This document shows positions 8,607-19,989 of a DNA stretch of 51,637 bases, one piece after another. Position 1 is the stretch's first letter. Every line of letters starts with the position of its first letter. Source of the stretch: Thiotrichaceae bacterium (GTDB taxonomy: Bacteria; Pseudomonadota; Gammaproteobacteria; Thiotrichales; Thiotrichaceae); assembly GCA_015490895.1 (NCBI GenBank), contig WFWY01000075.1, positions 1-51,637 on the forward strand. The letters are read 5' to 3'. The notes below the pieces were generated by a model. It was not told the origin of the DNA, did not search any database, and saw nothing but the letters and a program-made list of their open reading frames with translations. A program made the translations under genes and the position numbers.

Positions 8607-11600
8607 ATGCTAAATATACTCATAGAAGCGGGCATCAAGAATCGCCTGCTGGTTGTGCTGGCATTGCTGGCAACACTGGTGGGGGGCTATATGGTTCTCC
8701 CCAAACTGAATCTGGATGCCTTTCCCGATGTGACCAATATCCAGGTACAGATTAATACCGAAGCACGTGGTCTGGCGGCTGAGGAGGTAGAACAGCTGAT
8801 TACCTTTCCTATTGAGGCCGTGATGTATGCGCTGCCGGATGTGGAGGAAGTTCGATCCATCTCCAAAACAGGTTTGTCGGTGATTACCGTGGTATTCAGG
8901 GAGGGCACGGATATTTACTTTGCCCGGCAGCTGGTGTTTGAGCGCCTGCAAGCGGCGAAGGAGGATATTCCCGAAGGTGTGGGGACGCCGGAAATTGGTC
9001 CCAATACTTCCGGGCTGGGGCAGATTTTCCAGTATATGTTGCGCTCGGATAACCCGGATTATGATGCCATTGCGTTGCGTAGCCTGAATGACTGGGTGGT
9101 CAAGCTGCTGATAATGCCGGTGGATGGTGTTACCGATGTACTTTCATTTGGCGGTGAAGTGCGCCAGTACCAGGTGCAAGTTGATCCCGAACGGCTACTG
9201 GCCTATGACCTCAGCAGTAGTGATATTGTTGCTGCGATTGAGAATAATAACCGCAATGCGGGTGGCTGGTATCTGGATCGCTATGATGAGCAACTGGTGA
9301 TTCGTGGTGTGGGCTGGATTCGCAGTGGCGAGGATGGTCTCAGGGATATTCGCAATATTCCGTTAAAAACCATTGACGGTAATGTGGTGCGTGTTGCCGA
9401 TATTGCCACTGTCGCTTTCGGTGCCGAAATCCGCCAGGGAGCGGTTACCATGATGAATCGTGATGCCGATGGTAAACCGCAATCACTGGGTGAGGTGGTC
9501 GTCGGCATTGTATTAAAGCGTATGGGGTCCAATACCAACGCAACTATCAATGGGGTCAAGGATCGGCTGCCAGTGATACAGGCTGCCTTGCCTGATAGCG
9601 TCACCATTGAGCCTTTTTATGACCAGTCTGAACTGGTAGAGCAGGCTGTCAATACCGTGACCCAGGCATTGCTACAGGCTTTTGTACTCATTGTTATTAT
9701 CCTGATGTTGTTTCTCCTTAACCTGCGGGCAACATTGCTGGTACTGATCTCGGTGCCGTTATCGATTATGCTGGCCCTGATGTTGATGACTTACTGGGGA
9801 ATCTCCGCCAATCTGATGTCGTTGGGAGGGTTGGCTATTGCGATTGGTATGCTGGTCGATGGTTCTGTTGTGATGATGGAGCATATCTTTAGCCGTTTGA
9901 GCGCGCATAACCGGGACGGAGCCAGACGTATTGGACTGTTGATTCAGGAGTCTGCCAAGGAGGTAGGACGCCCCGTATTTTTTGCCGTCATGATTGTCAT
10001 TATCGTGTTTTCGCCCCTGTTTACCTTGCAAGGCGTCGAAGGCAAACTGTTCAAGCCGATGGCTATTTCGATTGTACTGGCAATGCTGGCCTCATTGCTG
10101 GTTGCACTGGTTGTTGTTCCGGCGTTGGCAAGCTGGTTGTTTCGCAGCCATGTGACGCATCGCAGTAATCCGCTTATGAATGCGCTGGAAGCTGTCTATC
10201 GACCCTTGTTGAAAATCACCTTGCGTTTGCGGGTGATCGTAGCCACTTTTGCGATTCTGCTCTTTGCGGGATCTGTCTGGGTGGCGACAACACTGGGAAC
10301 CGAGTTTGTGCCTGAGCTGGAAGAAGGCACAATCAACGTACGTGTTACATTAGCCCCTTCCTCCAGTTTAAATACCTCACTGAAGGTTGCACAAAAACTG
10401 GAAGAGGCCATTCTGACCTTTCCTGAGGTTCTGTATGCCTCTTCGCGTATTGGTCGTGCCGAAATTGGCGGTGACCCGGAACCAGTCTCCAATGTGGAAA
10501 TTTTTATTGGATTAAAGCCGGTCTCTGAATGGGTGAGTGCCAAAAACCGCAAAGAATTACAGGTCTTGATGGAGGAAAAAATGTCGGTGTATCCCGGCCT
10601 GCTGTTTTCTTTTTCCCAGCCAATCGCCACGCGTGTGGATGAGCTACTCTCTGGCGTCAAGGCACAACTGGCGGTCAAGCTGTTTGGTCCGGATCTGGAT
10701 ACGCTTGCCAATATTGGCAAGCAAATCGAAACACTGGTACGTAATACCAGTGGTACACGGGGTGTGGAAATGGAGCAAATCGCGGGTGAGGCACAACTGG
10801 TGATTCAACCCGACCGGGATGCGCTGGCACGTTATGGTATTCCCGTGGGACAGATCATGTCACTGGTGGCTGACTCCATTGGTGGTGTCGAGGCAGGGCA
10901 GGTAATTCGGGGTAATGAGCGCTATGACATTAATATACGCCTTGCTGAAACGTATCGTAATAATATCGAGGCGATTCGTAATCTGGTGATACAGTCACCA
11001 CAAGGTGCCTGGGTCAAGCTGCGCGAGGTGGCGAAAGTAGGTATTGAGTCTGGGCCACCCCAGATCCGTCGTGATGATGTGCAACGTCGTGTGGTGATAC
11101 AGTCAAATGTTGATGGGCGAGATATGGGGGGCCTGGTTGCAGAACTCCGCGAACGTATCCAGCAGGAAATCGACATACCTCCAGGCTATAGTGTCGTATT
11201 TGGTGGCCAGTTTGAAAGCCAGCAGCGGGCACAAAAGCGCCTGATGATCGTGGTGCCCCTGTCATTGGGACTGATTTTCCTGTTGTTGTATTTTGCGTTT
11301 AGTTCGGTCGGTCAGGCGCTGTTGATTATGCTTAATGTGCCACTTGCACTAATTGGGGGTATTGCCGCACTTGCGATATCCGGGCAATACCTGTCGGTTC
11401 CCGGCTCTATTGGGTTTATTGCCCTGCTGGGTATTGCTGTGCTCAATGGCGTGGTGATGGTCAGTGCTATTAACCAGCGTCGTGAAGGTCATACAGATCC
11501 CCAGTATCAGCTGGAGGCGACGGTTATTGATGGTGCTGTTTCGCGTTTGCGGCCGGTTTTGATGACTGCATTAACGTCTGCACTGGGGCTGATCCCCATG

Positions 11601-11744
11601 TTGCTATCCAGCGGTATTGGCTCAGAGGTGCAAAAGCCACTGGCAACGGTTGTGGTTGGTGGGCTGGTTTCATCAACATTTCTGACCCTGTTCGTATTGC
11701 CCGCCTTGTATGAGGTGTTTTCGAAGACGAAGTACGCCTCCTAG
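8607..11744 (+). CDS. czcA: Heavy-metal RND efflux pump (CzcA family)
   Basis: 1045 residues, normal for HME-RND pumps, with 12 expected membrane spans and two large periplasmic loops. The proton-relay helix reads GGLAIAIGMLVDGSVVMMEH: it has the key Asp and Glu of the IAIG type rather than the DFG...DGAVV motif of classical CzcA. The periplasmic pore region (LGTEFVPELEEGTINVRVTL, FSQPIATRVDELLSGVKAQL) resembles CzcA and lacks the clustered methionines of the Cu/Ag pump CusA (DLMYMP). A divalent metal such as Zn, Co, Cd or Ni is therefore more likely than copper, but this is inference. The TAG stop lies in CTAG at the left end of a short repeat element. Confidence 0.93.
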   Translation: MLNILIEAGIKNRLLVVLALLATLVGGYMVLPKLNLDAFPDVTNIQVQINTEARGLAAEEVEQLITFPIEAVMYALPDVEEVRSISKTGLSVITVVFREGTDIYFARQLVFERLQAAKEDIPEGVGTPEIGPNTSGLGQIFQYMLRSDNPDYDAIALRSLNDWVVKLLIMPVDGVTDVLSFGGEVRQYQVQVDPERLLAYDLSSSDIVAAIENNNRNAGGWYLDRYDEQLVIRGVGWIRSGEDGLRDIRNIPLKTIDGNVVRVADIATVAFGAEIRQGAVTMMNRDADGKPQSLGEVVVGIVLKRMGSNTNATINGVKDRLPVIQAALPDSVTIEPFYDQSELVEQAVNTVTQALLQAFVLIVIILMLFLLNLRATLLVLISVPLSIMLALMLMTYWGISANLMSLGGLAIAIGMLVDGSVVMMEHIFSRLSAHNRDGARRIGLLIQESAKEVGRPVFFAVMIVIIVFSPLFTLQGVEGKLFKPMAISIVLAMLASLLVALVVVPALASWLFRSHVTHRSNPLMNALEAVYRPLLKITLRLRVIVATFAILLFAGSVWVATTLGTEFVPELEEGTINVRVTLAPSSSLNTSLKVAQKLEEAILTFPEVLYASSRIGRAEIGGDPEPVSNVEIFIGLKPVSEWVSAKNRKELQVLMEEKMSVYPGLLFSFSQPIATRVDELLSGVKAQLAVKLFGPDLDTLANIGKQIETLVRNTSGTRGVEMEQIAGEAQLVIQPDRDALARYGIPVGQIMSLVADSIGGVEAGQVIRGNERYDINIRLAETYRNNIEAIRNLVIQSPQGAWVKLREVAKVGIESGPPQIRRDDVQRRVVIQSNVDGRDMGGLVAELRERIQQEIDIPPGYSVVFGGQFESQQRAQKRLMIVVPLSLGLIFLLLYFAFSSVGQALLIMLNVPLALIGGIAALAISGQYLSVPGSIGFIALLGIAVLNGVVMVSAINQRREGHTDPQYQLEATVIDGAVSRLRPVLMTALTSALGLIPMLLSSGIGSEVQKPLATVVVGGLVSSTFLTLFVLPALYEVFSKTKYAS

Positions 11745-11876
11745 GAGTCTGTCGGTCAAGAGGTATTGCAGCTGTAGGTTGTGCTGGGGAACGAAGCCCA
11801 ACATGCCCTGGTTTGTTGGGCTTCGCAAGCTCAGCACCAACCTACAGGTCACCCGGCTTAATCAGAGGCTCCTTTA
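11741..11876. mobile_element. MITE-like element with two different end types, after czcA
   Basis: The left end CTAGGAGTCTGTCGGTCAAG overlaps the czcA stop codon; the right end, read from the other strand, is GGAGCCTCTGATTAAGCC, the type A terminus. Between them sits the long hairpin at 11772-11847. The pairing of one CTGTCGG-type end with one CTCTGATTAAG-type end recurs at 32616-32698. Confidence 0.6.
11772..11847. repeat. Long REP-like hairpin, possible bidirectional terminator
   Basis: A near-perfect inverted repeat: arms CTGTAGGTTGTGCTG and ACGAAGCCCAACA pair with TGTTGGGCTTCG and CTCAGCACCAACCTACAG across a short loop. It lies between the convergent czcA-like and DUF533 genes, a usual place for REP-type repeats. 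Related sequences occur at 17106 and 19460. It could end transcription from both sides, though there is no T-run. Confidence 0.82.
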
Positions 11877-11923
11877 GTTATGTCTGGAAGCGGGTGAACA
11901 CCGACGGGATTTCCGGACGGTAA

Positions 11924-12589
11924 TTAACTATAAAGCTGTGGCGCTCCTACTTTTTTATGAATCTGGTTACTAACCGAAGCTGAAATATTCAGTCCTTTGG
12001 CCAGTTGATCAAGGTAGGCGGCCTCTTTCCGGGAATCCAGGTTAATGGCAAGCAGAGATATCAGGTAGACCTGCTGTTCCATGCCTGGGGGGACACTCTC
12101 AATGAGTGCCTGAACATCCAGCGGTGCCTGCAGGATTTCACGAACCATTGCGGCATCTTTGTCCGAGACTTCACCCAGATGCTCAACAATTTTCTTTTGT
12201 TCGTCCGCATCAATTTTGCCGTCCGCCTTGGCTGCATTCACCATGGCACGTAGTAGAACTTCCGCCTGATCTTCCTGTTCCTTGCTGACCTCGGGTTCTT
12301 TGCCCTGAATGGCATCGTTAAGCAGGTTGCCGAAGGGGTTGTCAGGAGCATTGCTGCCCAATGATTCCAGGACTCCACCGAGCCCCCCGCTATTTTGTCC
12401 TCCTTGCCGCGTATTGCCAGCCAGAATATCGGCAAGGCCACCCAGGTTGCCTGAGCCGCCACTTTGTCCGCCGAGTATGCTGCCAAGCAGACCACCATTG
12501 CCGGATGATCCGCCCCCCATTATTTTTCCTACGCCTTTGGCGACGAGTATGCCGACAGCGACTTTTCCCAGGGTTCCCATGAGGCTCAT
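11924..12589 (-). CDS. DUF533 family protein with TerB-like domain
   Basis: 221 residues. The N-terminus (MSLMGTLGKVAVGILVAKGV) is a hydrophobic segment followed by a long Gly/Ser/Asn-rich stretch (about 25-80, GGLLGSILGGQSGG and GNTRQGGQNSGGLGG). The C-terminal 120 residues form a helical TerB-like domain (EVLLRAMVNAAKADGKIDADEQKKI, a motif with acidic residues typical of TerB/DUF533, and LIALLAINLDS-like helices). E. coli YebE is a relative; its role is not established. It is convergent with the efflux operon and has AAGGAGAAATT before its start. Confidence 0.85.
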   Translation of the reverse strand: MSLMGTLGKVAVGILVAKGVGKIMGGGSSGNGGLLGSILGGQSGGSGNLGGLADILAGNTRQGGQNSGGLGGVLESLGSNAPDNPFGNLLNDAIQGKEPEVSKEQEDQAEVLLRAMVNAAKADGKIDADEQKKIVEHLGEVSDKDAAMVREILQAPLDVQALIESVPPGMEQQVYLISLLAINLDSRKEAAYLDQLAKGLNISASVSNQIHKKVGAPQLYS

Positions 12590-12783
12590 AATTTCTCCTT
12601 GTCTGTAAGTTCACAAGTTGTGAGTTTACTCCGTATTGTTGCTTTAAGGAACTAAAGTGATGAATATAGCCCTGTTTTTTATGTTCTTTATGAATTAGAT
12701 AAAAGACTGAAAGTTTTTCTCTGGTGGGTATCCGTGCCTTACGCCATAATTCGCTTCTTTTGGTGGATGTGAATTGACATATT

Positions 12784-13674
12784 ATGTGGTTTAAAAATCT
12801 TTACCTGTTCAAACTTGAATCTGAATTTTCCTTTTCAGCCGAGTCCTTGCACGATGCATTACAGCAACGCCCTTTTAAGGGTTGTAGCGCAACCCAGCGT
12901 GAGTCTTTCGGCTGGGTGCCGCCTCTGGGTCGGGATAGTGACAGTCTGACGCATGCTACGAATGGCTATATTTTAATAACCATGGCACGTCAGGAACGCC
13001 TGTTACCTGCCAGCGTGGTACGTGAGGAAATGGAGCAACGTGTGGCGGATATTGAATTACAGGAAGATCGCAAGGTTTCCGGTCGCGAGAAAAAGGATAT
13101 ACGCGAAGCGATCGAATTTGAGTTTTTACCGCGTGCCTTTACGCGTACACAAAAGCTGGACGCCTGGATTGATCCCAATGGGCGGTGGGTGGTTATCAAT
13201 ACTTCTTCGGCAAAACGCGCTGAAGAGCTGGCAACCTTGTTTCGAAAAACCGTGGGCAGCTTTCCGGTTGCGCTTCCAGAGACCAGAAATCCTCCGGCTG
13301 CCAGCATGACGCGTTGGTTAAAACAAAGTAGTGTACCGGCTCCATTTGAGTTTGGTCAGGATTGTGAGCTGAGAAGTGAAGGTGAGGAAAGCGGGGTAGC
13401 CGCTTTTAGAAAACACGAGTTATTAACAGATGAAGTGCTTGCCACGCTAAATAATGGCAAATATGTTTCCAAACTGGGGATGATATGGGACGGGAAGATT
13501 CAGTTTGTTCTGACTGAAGACCTGCAAATCTCCCGGTTACGCTTTCTGGATGTGCTGGAAGAACAGATGCAGGACGAGGATCCACAGTCACATGCTGAGA
13601 GGCTGGATATTGAGTTTGCCCTGATGACGGGGGAAGTGAGTCATCTTTTGAAGCAGTTAATGAGTCATTTATAG
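12784..13674 (+). CDS. rdgC: Recombination-associated protein RdgC
   Basis: 296 residues, close to the 303 of E. coli RdgC. Family landmarks are MWFKNLYLFKLESEF at the start, the ATQRESFGWVPPLGR block near residue 37, VVREEMEQRV and a C-terminal RLDIEFALMTGEVSHLL. RdgC forms a ring-shaped dimer that binds double-stranded DNA and limits RecA activity in the nucleoid. It is a single gene with no clear operon partner; no strong Shine-Dalgarno is visible before ATG 12784, but the N-terminal match fixes the start. Confidence 0.95.
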   Translation: MWFKNLYLFKLESEFSFSAESLHDALQQRPFKGCSATQRESFGWVPPLGRDSDSLTHATNGYILITMARQERLLPASVVREEMEQRVADIELQEDRKVSGREKKDIREAIEFEFLPRAFTRTQKLDAWIDPNGRWVVINTSSAKRAEELATLFRKTVGSFPVALPETRNPPAASMTRWLKQSSVPAPFEFGQDCELRSEGEESGVAAFRKHELLTDEVLATLNNGKYVSKLGMIWDGKIQFVLTEDLQISRLRFLDVLEEQMQDEDPQSHAERLDIEFALMTGEVSHLLKQLMSHL

Positions 13675-13789
13675 TGTTGAGGGTAAGCCGCTAGCCGTGT
13701 CTTTCCAGACCGCCCTGAATTCAGGAGTAGCGTTTATCAGGTGTTCCGGAATGAATGACGCCTCGCTATTTGGCCAACCAGCCGGGTAA
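13664..13789 (+). other. Short open stretch after rdgC that reads like coding sequence, origin unknown
   Basis: A frame different from rdgC is open from 13664 to TAA 13787-13789. It reads SVEGKPLAVSFQTALNSG then VAFIRCSGMNDASLFGQPAG, with protein-like composition. The only plausible start inside is GTG 13697 (30 codons), without a convincing ribosome site. It may be the remnant C-terminus of a lost gene, or chance. The rest of the 206-bp gap before leuS shows no feature I can name. Confidence 0.3.
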
Positions 13790-13835
13790 AAAATTGCCAG
13801 ACAGGCTGCTAAATACTGGTACATCGTTGTAATAA

Positions 13836-16475
<2,640 letters not shown>

Positions 16476-16508
16476 TCCCTCCTTTACTTTGACAGGAAGC
16501 CATCTTAT

Positions 16509-17060
16509 ATGAAAAACAGCTCACCTCTCAAGATAACAGGGTACCGTGCCAGCTTCCTGGTGAGTGTGTTTGTTTTTTGGCTGCTTGCTACTGGCCTGAC
16601 GGCCTGTAGCTCTGGTAACGGAGGTTTTCATCTGCGGGGTAGTGTGGCATTACCTGCTACCTATAAGAAAATCTACCTCCAGGGACAGGATCCGGATGAA
16701 CCCTTTGGGAAGGCGCTAAAAAAAGCCCTGGAAGAAGTAGGTAGTGAGCTGGTGATGAACCCTGATGAGGCAACAGCTATCATGCAGATAAATCAGTACA
16801 GGGAAGGCAAGCGGGTAGCCGGTTATGGACAGAACCGTGAAGTGCGGCAATATCTGATCTTTCTGAAATTTGGCTATGAAATGAAATCGGCGCAGGATCA
16901 GCGAGCCTTGCTGCCTGCCAGTCATATTAGCCTCGACAGGACGCAGATCTATGATTCCGCATTTGTATTAGGAAAAATAGAAGAAGAGCGTCTAATCAGG
17001 GAAGACTTACGGCAAAGCGCTGTGCGGCATATATTGCTGAGATTGCGCTACGCCCAATAA
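16509..17060 (+). CDS. lptE: LPS-assembly lipoprotein LptE
   Basis: 183 residues with a longish hydrophobic leader and lipobox LTAC (Cys about residue 33). The mature N-terminus GGFHLRGSVALPATYKKIYLQG is the family signature (xxFHLRG...lP). LptE is the outer-membrane lipoprotein that plugs the LptD barrel and helps insert lipopolysaccharide. AGGAAG stands before the start. Directly downstream one usually finds holA (DNA polymerase III delta subunit); here mltB follows instead. Confidence 0.93.
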   Translation: MKNSSPLKITGYRASFLVSVFVFWLLATGLTACSSGNGGFHLRGSVALPATYKKIYLQGQDPDEPFGKALKKALEEVGSELVMNPDEATAIMQINQYREGKRVAGYGQNREVRQYLIFLKFGYEMKSAQDQRALLPASHISLDRTQIYDSAFVLGKIEEERLIREDLRQSAVRHILLRLRYAQ

Positions 17061-17105
17061 CAGGTATTATTTATTATTGACTGCAACCTCCAGCTATATT
17101 GTCGA

Positions 17106-17153
17106 GTTGGGCTTCGTGTCTTAGCACCAGCTGGCTTGTTAGTCTTGTAGGTT
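17106..17153. repeat. Degenerate half of the REP-like hairpin
   Basis: TTGGGCTTCGTGTCTTAGCACCA followed by TTGTAGGTT carries one arm of the hairpin family seen at 11772 and 19460, but the second arm is missing. It lies in the 128-bp gap between lptE and mltB and is probably a worn repeat. Confidence 0.55.
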
Positions 17154-17188
17154 AATCACAGCAAATAAATACCCTAAGAGAAAATACT

Positions 17189-18415
17189 GTGTTGCGAAAG
17201 AAAAGCTACATTTCCAATCACTGGTTAGTTGTTTCCTGGCTTGCAGGGTTATTATTTTGCTGGCCAGCAGTGGCAGAGACCCCCGCACCTGCACAGACCA
17301 CTTTTGAACAATGGAAAAGTCATCTTTATGCCTACGCACGGGAAAATGGCGTCAAAGAAGAAACATTGAAGGCTGTTTTGCCAGGTCTTACTATCAATCC
17401 CAAAGTGATCAGACTCATTCATCATCAACCCGAGTTCACCAAGTCCGTATGGGAATACCTTGATAAGGCTGTGTCGAAAAAAAGGGTGCAAAAGGGGCGA
17501 AGATTGCTCGCTCGACACGGTGAATTATTAAAGCGGGTAGAAAAAATTTATGGTGTACAGCCAGAGTACCTTGTTGCCATATGGGGGTTGGAAAGCAGCT
17601 ATGGTCAAAACTTTGGTGACTACAGGGTGGTTCGTTCCCTGGCATCATTGGCTTATGGTTCTGACAGAAAAGATTTTTTTCGGGATGAACTTGTAGCAGC
17701 CTTGCGTATTATCCAGAATGAACACTTTACTCAGGATGAGTTGCGGGGTTCCTGGGCAGGTGCCATGGGGCATACCCAATTTATGCCTTCAACCTATGAA
17801 AAGTATGCTGTTAGCTTTGATACAGACAAACGCAAAGACCTCTGGAACAGTCTGGATGATGTTTTTGCATCGACAGCTAATTATCTCAAGGAGGCGGGTT
17901 GGCAGCCACAGCAGCGCTGGGGTATGGAGGTGACATTACCCGATGATTTTGACTGGGAATTGGCAGACCCTACCACATGGCTCAGTATCTCCGAATGGGC
18001 AAAAGAAGGCTTGATTCGGGTAGATGGCCGCCCTCTCAACAGCCTGGATAAAAAAGAGGCCAGGGTGTTTTTGCCAGCAGGGCACAAAGGCCCCGTTTTT
18101 CTGACATTTAGAAACTTTCAGGTTATCAAGCAATACAATAACGCTGATACTTACGCTCTGGCAGTGGGTTATTTGGGGGATCGTATTCGTGGTGGAAGGG
18201 AGATTGTTGCAGACTGGCCGCGTAAGGATGTTCCGCTTAGCTACATAGAGAAAAGGGACTTGCAGTTTTTACTAACCGTGCTGGGTTACGATACCAATGG
18301 CATTGATGGAAAAATAGGTCCCAATACGCGTGAGGCTCTGCGTGCCTGGCAGAAAGATATGGGAATCCCCCCAGATGGTTATGTTAATGAAAGTATTCTT
18401 AATTTATTAAGATGA
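17189..18415 (+). CDS. mltB: Lytic murein transglycosylase B with peptidoglycan-binding domain
   Basis: 408 residues from a GTG start with AAGAG upstream. A signal peptide (about 1-29, ending PAVAE) exports it to the periplasm. Residues about 38-330 are the MltB/SLT2 catalytic domain: PEYLVAIWGLESSYGQNFG carries the catalytic Glu135, and GSWAGAMGHTQFMPSTY is the second family motif. The last 65 residues (YDTNGIDGKIGPNTREALRAWQ) are a PG_binding_1 domain. The leader lacks a lipobox cysteine, so this is a soluble periplasmic form. It cleaves glycan strands to give 1,6-anhydromuramic ends during wall turnover. Confidence 0.94.
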   Translation: MLRKKSYISNHWLVVSWLAGLLFCWPAVAETPAPAQTTFEQWKSHLYAYARENGVKEETLKAVLPGLTINPKVIRLIHHQPEFTKSVWEYLDKAVSKKRVQKGRRLLARHGELLKRVEKIYGVQPEYLVAIWGLESSYGQNFGDYRVVRSLASLAYGSDRKDFFRDELVAALRIIQNEHFTQDELRGSWAGAMGHTQFMPSTYEKYAVSFDTDKRKDLWNSLDDVFASTANYLKEAGWQPQQRWGMEVTLPDDFDWELADPTTWLSISEWAKEGLIRVDGRPLNSLDKKEARVFLPAGHKGPVFLTFRNFQVIKQYNNADTYALAVGYLGDRIRGGREIVADWPRKDVPLSYIEKRDLQFLLTVLGYDTNGIDGKIGPNTREALRAWQKDMGIPPDGYVNESILNLLR

Positions 18416-18589
18416 AGCAAATTAAACCATGCATCCTGAAGAATGAAGTGCTACATTTATAGGGGCTTATCCGTACTACATAGTCACAGGTTGACATCGA
18501 GGTACAAAGCCCAATACGACAACTGACCAGTAGTGAAGCATTGCCTGGACTGTTTCGTGATAGACAAGCGAAGTCACACAAGGAATTTC

Positions 18590-19450
18590 ATGATGAAAAT
18601 AGTACAGTTAGGATGTGCCGTAGTTCTGGCTACTGCTCTGTCCGCCTGTAGTAACAACCCTTTTAAACAAATACCTGAAGCAGGTCCGGAGATTCCCGAA
18701 GCGGGCTTGCCTCCTGCAAGTATGGGGCCTGATGCTGCTGAAATGCGTCGCATCGGTGAGAAAATTTTTATCAATGAAGCGGGTGGTGACAAAAACAAGC
18801 TGGTTCACTGGAACGTAGGCGAGGATTTTGCTGCAATGGGAATTGGGCATTTTACCTGGTATCCGCCCGGCAGAAAGCAGCGCTTTGGAGATACCTTTCC
18901 TGGCCTGATTCGTTATATGAGTCAGCGTGGTGCTCCACCACCTCCCTGGGTACAATTTGCCATTGCGCGTGGTGCTCCCTGGTATAGTCGGGAAGAGTTG
19001 TTTCGGGTCAAGAATACACCTCAGATCCAGCAGCTTGTGAATTATTTATACCAAACACGAGGTCTCCAGGCAGAATATATCGTAGAGCGTAGCAAGAGAG
19101 CCTTGCAGAAATTTGTTAATGCGGCACCACCCCACCTAAAAGCCCGGGTTGCCCAGAATATCAATGCACTGGCAAATACTCCGGGTGGCTGGTACCCATT
19201 AATTGACTATGTCAACTTCAAGGGTGAAGGGCTTAACCGCAATGGCGGTTATAACGGCCAGAACTGGGGTATGTTGCAGGTGCTGGAGACCATGCGGCCA
19301 AGCCAGCCGGGCCCCCAGGCACTCAATGCATTTGCTGATGCCGCCTATCAGGTATTATTGCGCCGGGTACGTAACTCCCCGCCCCAAAACAACGAAGCAC
19401 GCTGGTTGGCAGGCTGGCGGAATCGTGTGGATACCTACCGTAGGTTGTAG
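18590..19450 (+). CDS. Conserved lipoprotein of unknown function
   Basis: 286 residues from ATG 18590, chosen because AAGGAATTTC precedes it and it yields a compact lipoprotein leader with lipobox LSAC; a longer frame upstream has none. The mature protein shows a run of conserved-looking motifs: IGEKIFINEAGGDKNKLVHW, GEDFAAMGIGHFTWYPPG, FPGLIRYM and NGQNWGMLQVLETM. The Glu in NEAGG and the GIGHF segment recall muramidase-like active sites, which would suit its place between two lytic transglycosylases (mltB and mltA). That is a guess; I cannot name the family. Confidence 0.85.
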   Translation: MMKIVQLGCAVVLATALSACSNNPFKQIPEAGPEIPEAGLPPASMGPDAAEMRRIGEKIFINEAGGDKNKLVHWNVGEDFAAMGIGHFTWYPPGRKQRFGDTFPGLIRYMSQRGAPPPPWVQFAIARGAPWYSREELFRVKNTPQIQQLVNYLYQTRGLQAEYIVERSKRALQKFVNAAPPHLKARVAQNINALANTPGGWYPLIDYVNFKGEGLNRNGGYNGQNWGMLQVLETMRPSQPGPQALNAFADAAYQVLLRRVRNSPPQNNEARWLAGWRNRVDTYRRL

Positions 19451-19459
19451 AGCCTCGAA

Positions 19460-19532
19460 TGGCAGGTTGGCGCTGAGACGAGGCCCAACAAACCATGTCA
19501 TGTGGGATTCGTGTCTCAGCACCAACCTGCCA
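19460..19532. repeat. REP-like hairpin after the lipoprotein gene
   Basis: Arms TGGCAGGTTGGCGCTGAGAC and GTCTCAGCACCAACCTGCCA flank inner arms GAGGCCCAACA and TGTGGGATTCG with a short loop. It starts 10 bp after the stop codon at 19450 and may act as a transcription end. It belongs to the same family as the 11772 hairpin. Confidence 0.8.
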
Positions 19533-19669
19533 TTAGCCCGTTACATATAACAATTTAAACTGGAGATGTATCGCTCAAGAATCAGGCTCAGCGGTACTGA
19601 TGACACTTTGTCAGCTCTATGTGAAATTCCCCCCATTATTTTGCATACTGATTATCCCAATACACATAA

Positions 19670-19837
19670 CCAGGAGGCTGTCCGGGAATAGGAAGCGTAG
19701 CGAAAATCACAGGAACATCACAAGGTGAGATTATTGGAAGAGGCGAATAGCCATCGCTATTTAACGATTTCAATAAGCTCAGATTATGATGCTCATGGGA
19801 TTTGCAGTAGCTTCTTAGTTCTCAGACAGCTTCCTGG
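19670..19837. mobile_element. MITE-like element, type C (168 bp)
   Basis: Inverted ends CCAGGAGGCTGTCCGGGAAT and, from the other strand, CCAGGAAGCTGTCTGAGAAC enclose non-coding sequence. The left end continues GGAAGCGTAGCGAAAATCACAGGA, a block also found inside the chimeric element at 32616-32698. No open frame of note. Confidence 0.72.
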
Positions 19838-19989
19838 CGGCTCGCGACTTCCCCAAGAGTAGCGTTAAGTCCGACAGGCTCCTGGCTGAAGCTCTGATTT
19901 ATTTCATCAGGGCTTCCTGAAATAAAAGACCTTCAGCCTCCTTGGGTGCAAGGTTATTAATAATTATAAAAATAAAAGGGTGTCAATTC
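19838..19989. repeat. Fragment of a further AGGAG-type repeat end, and upstream region of mltA
   Basis: AAGTCCGACAGGCTCCTGG at 19867-19885 is nearly the same as the right end of the inverted repeat at 48167-48259. It is followed by GAAGCTCTGATTTATTTCAT and CAGGGCTTCCTG, which looks like another worn terminus. The region ends in an AT-rich leader with AAGGGTG before mltA. Confidence 0.5.
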
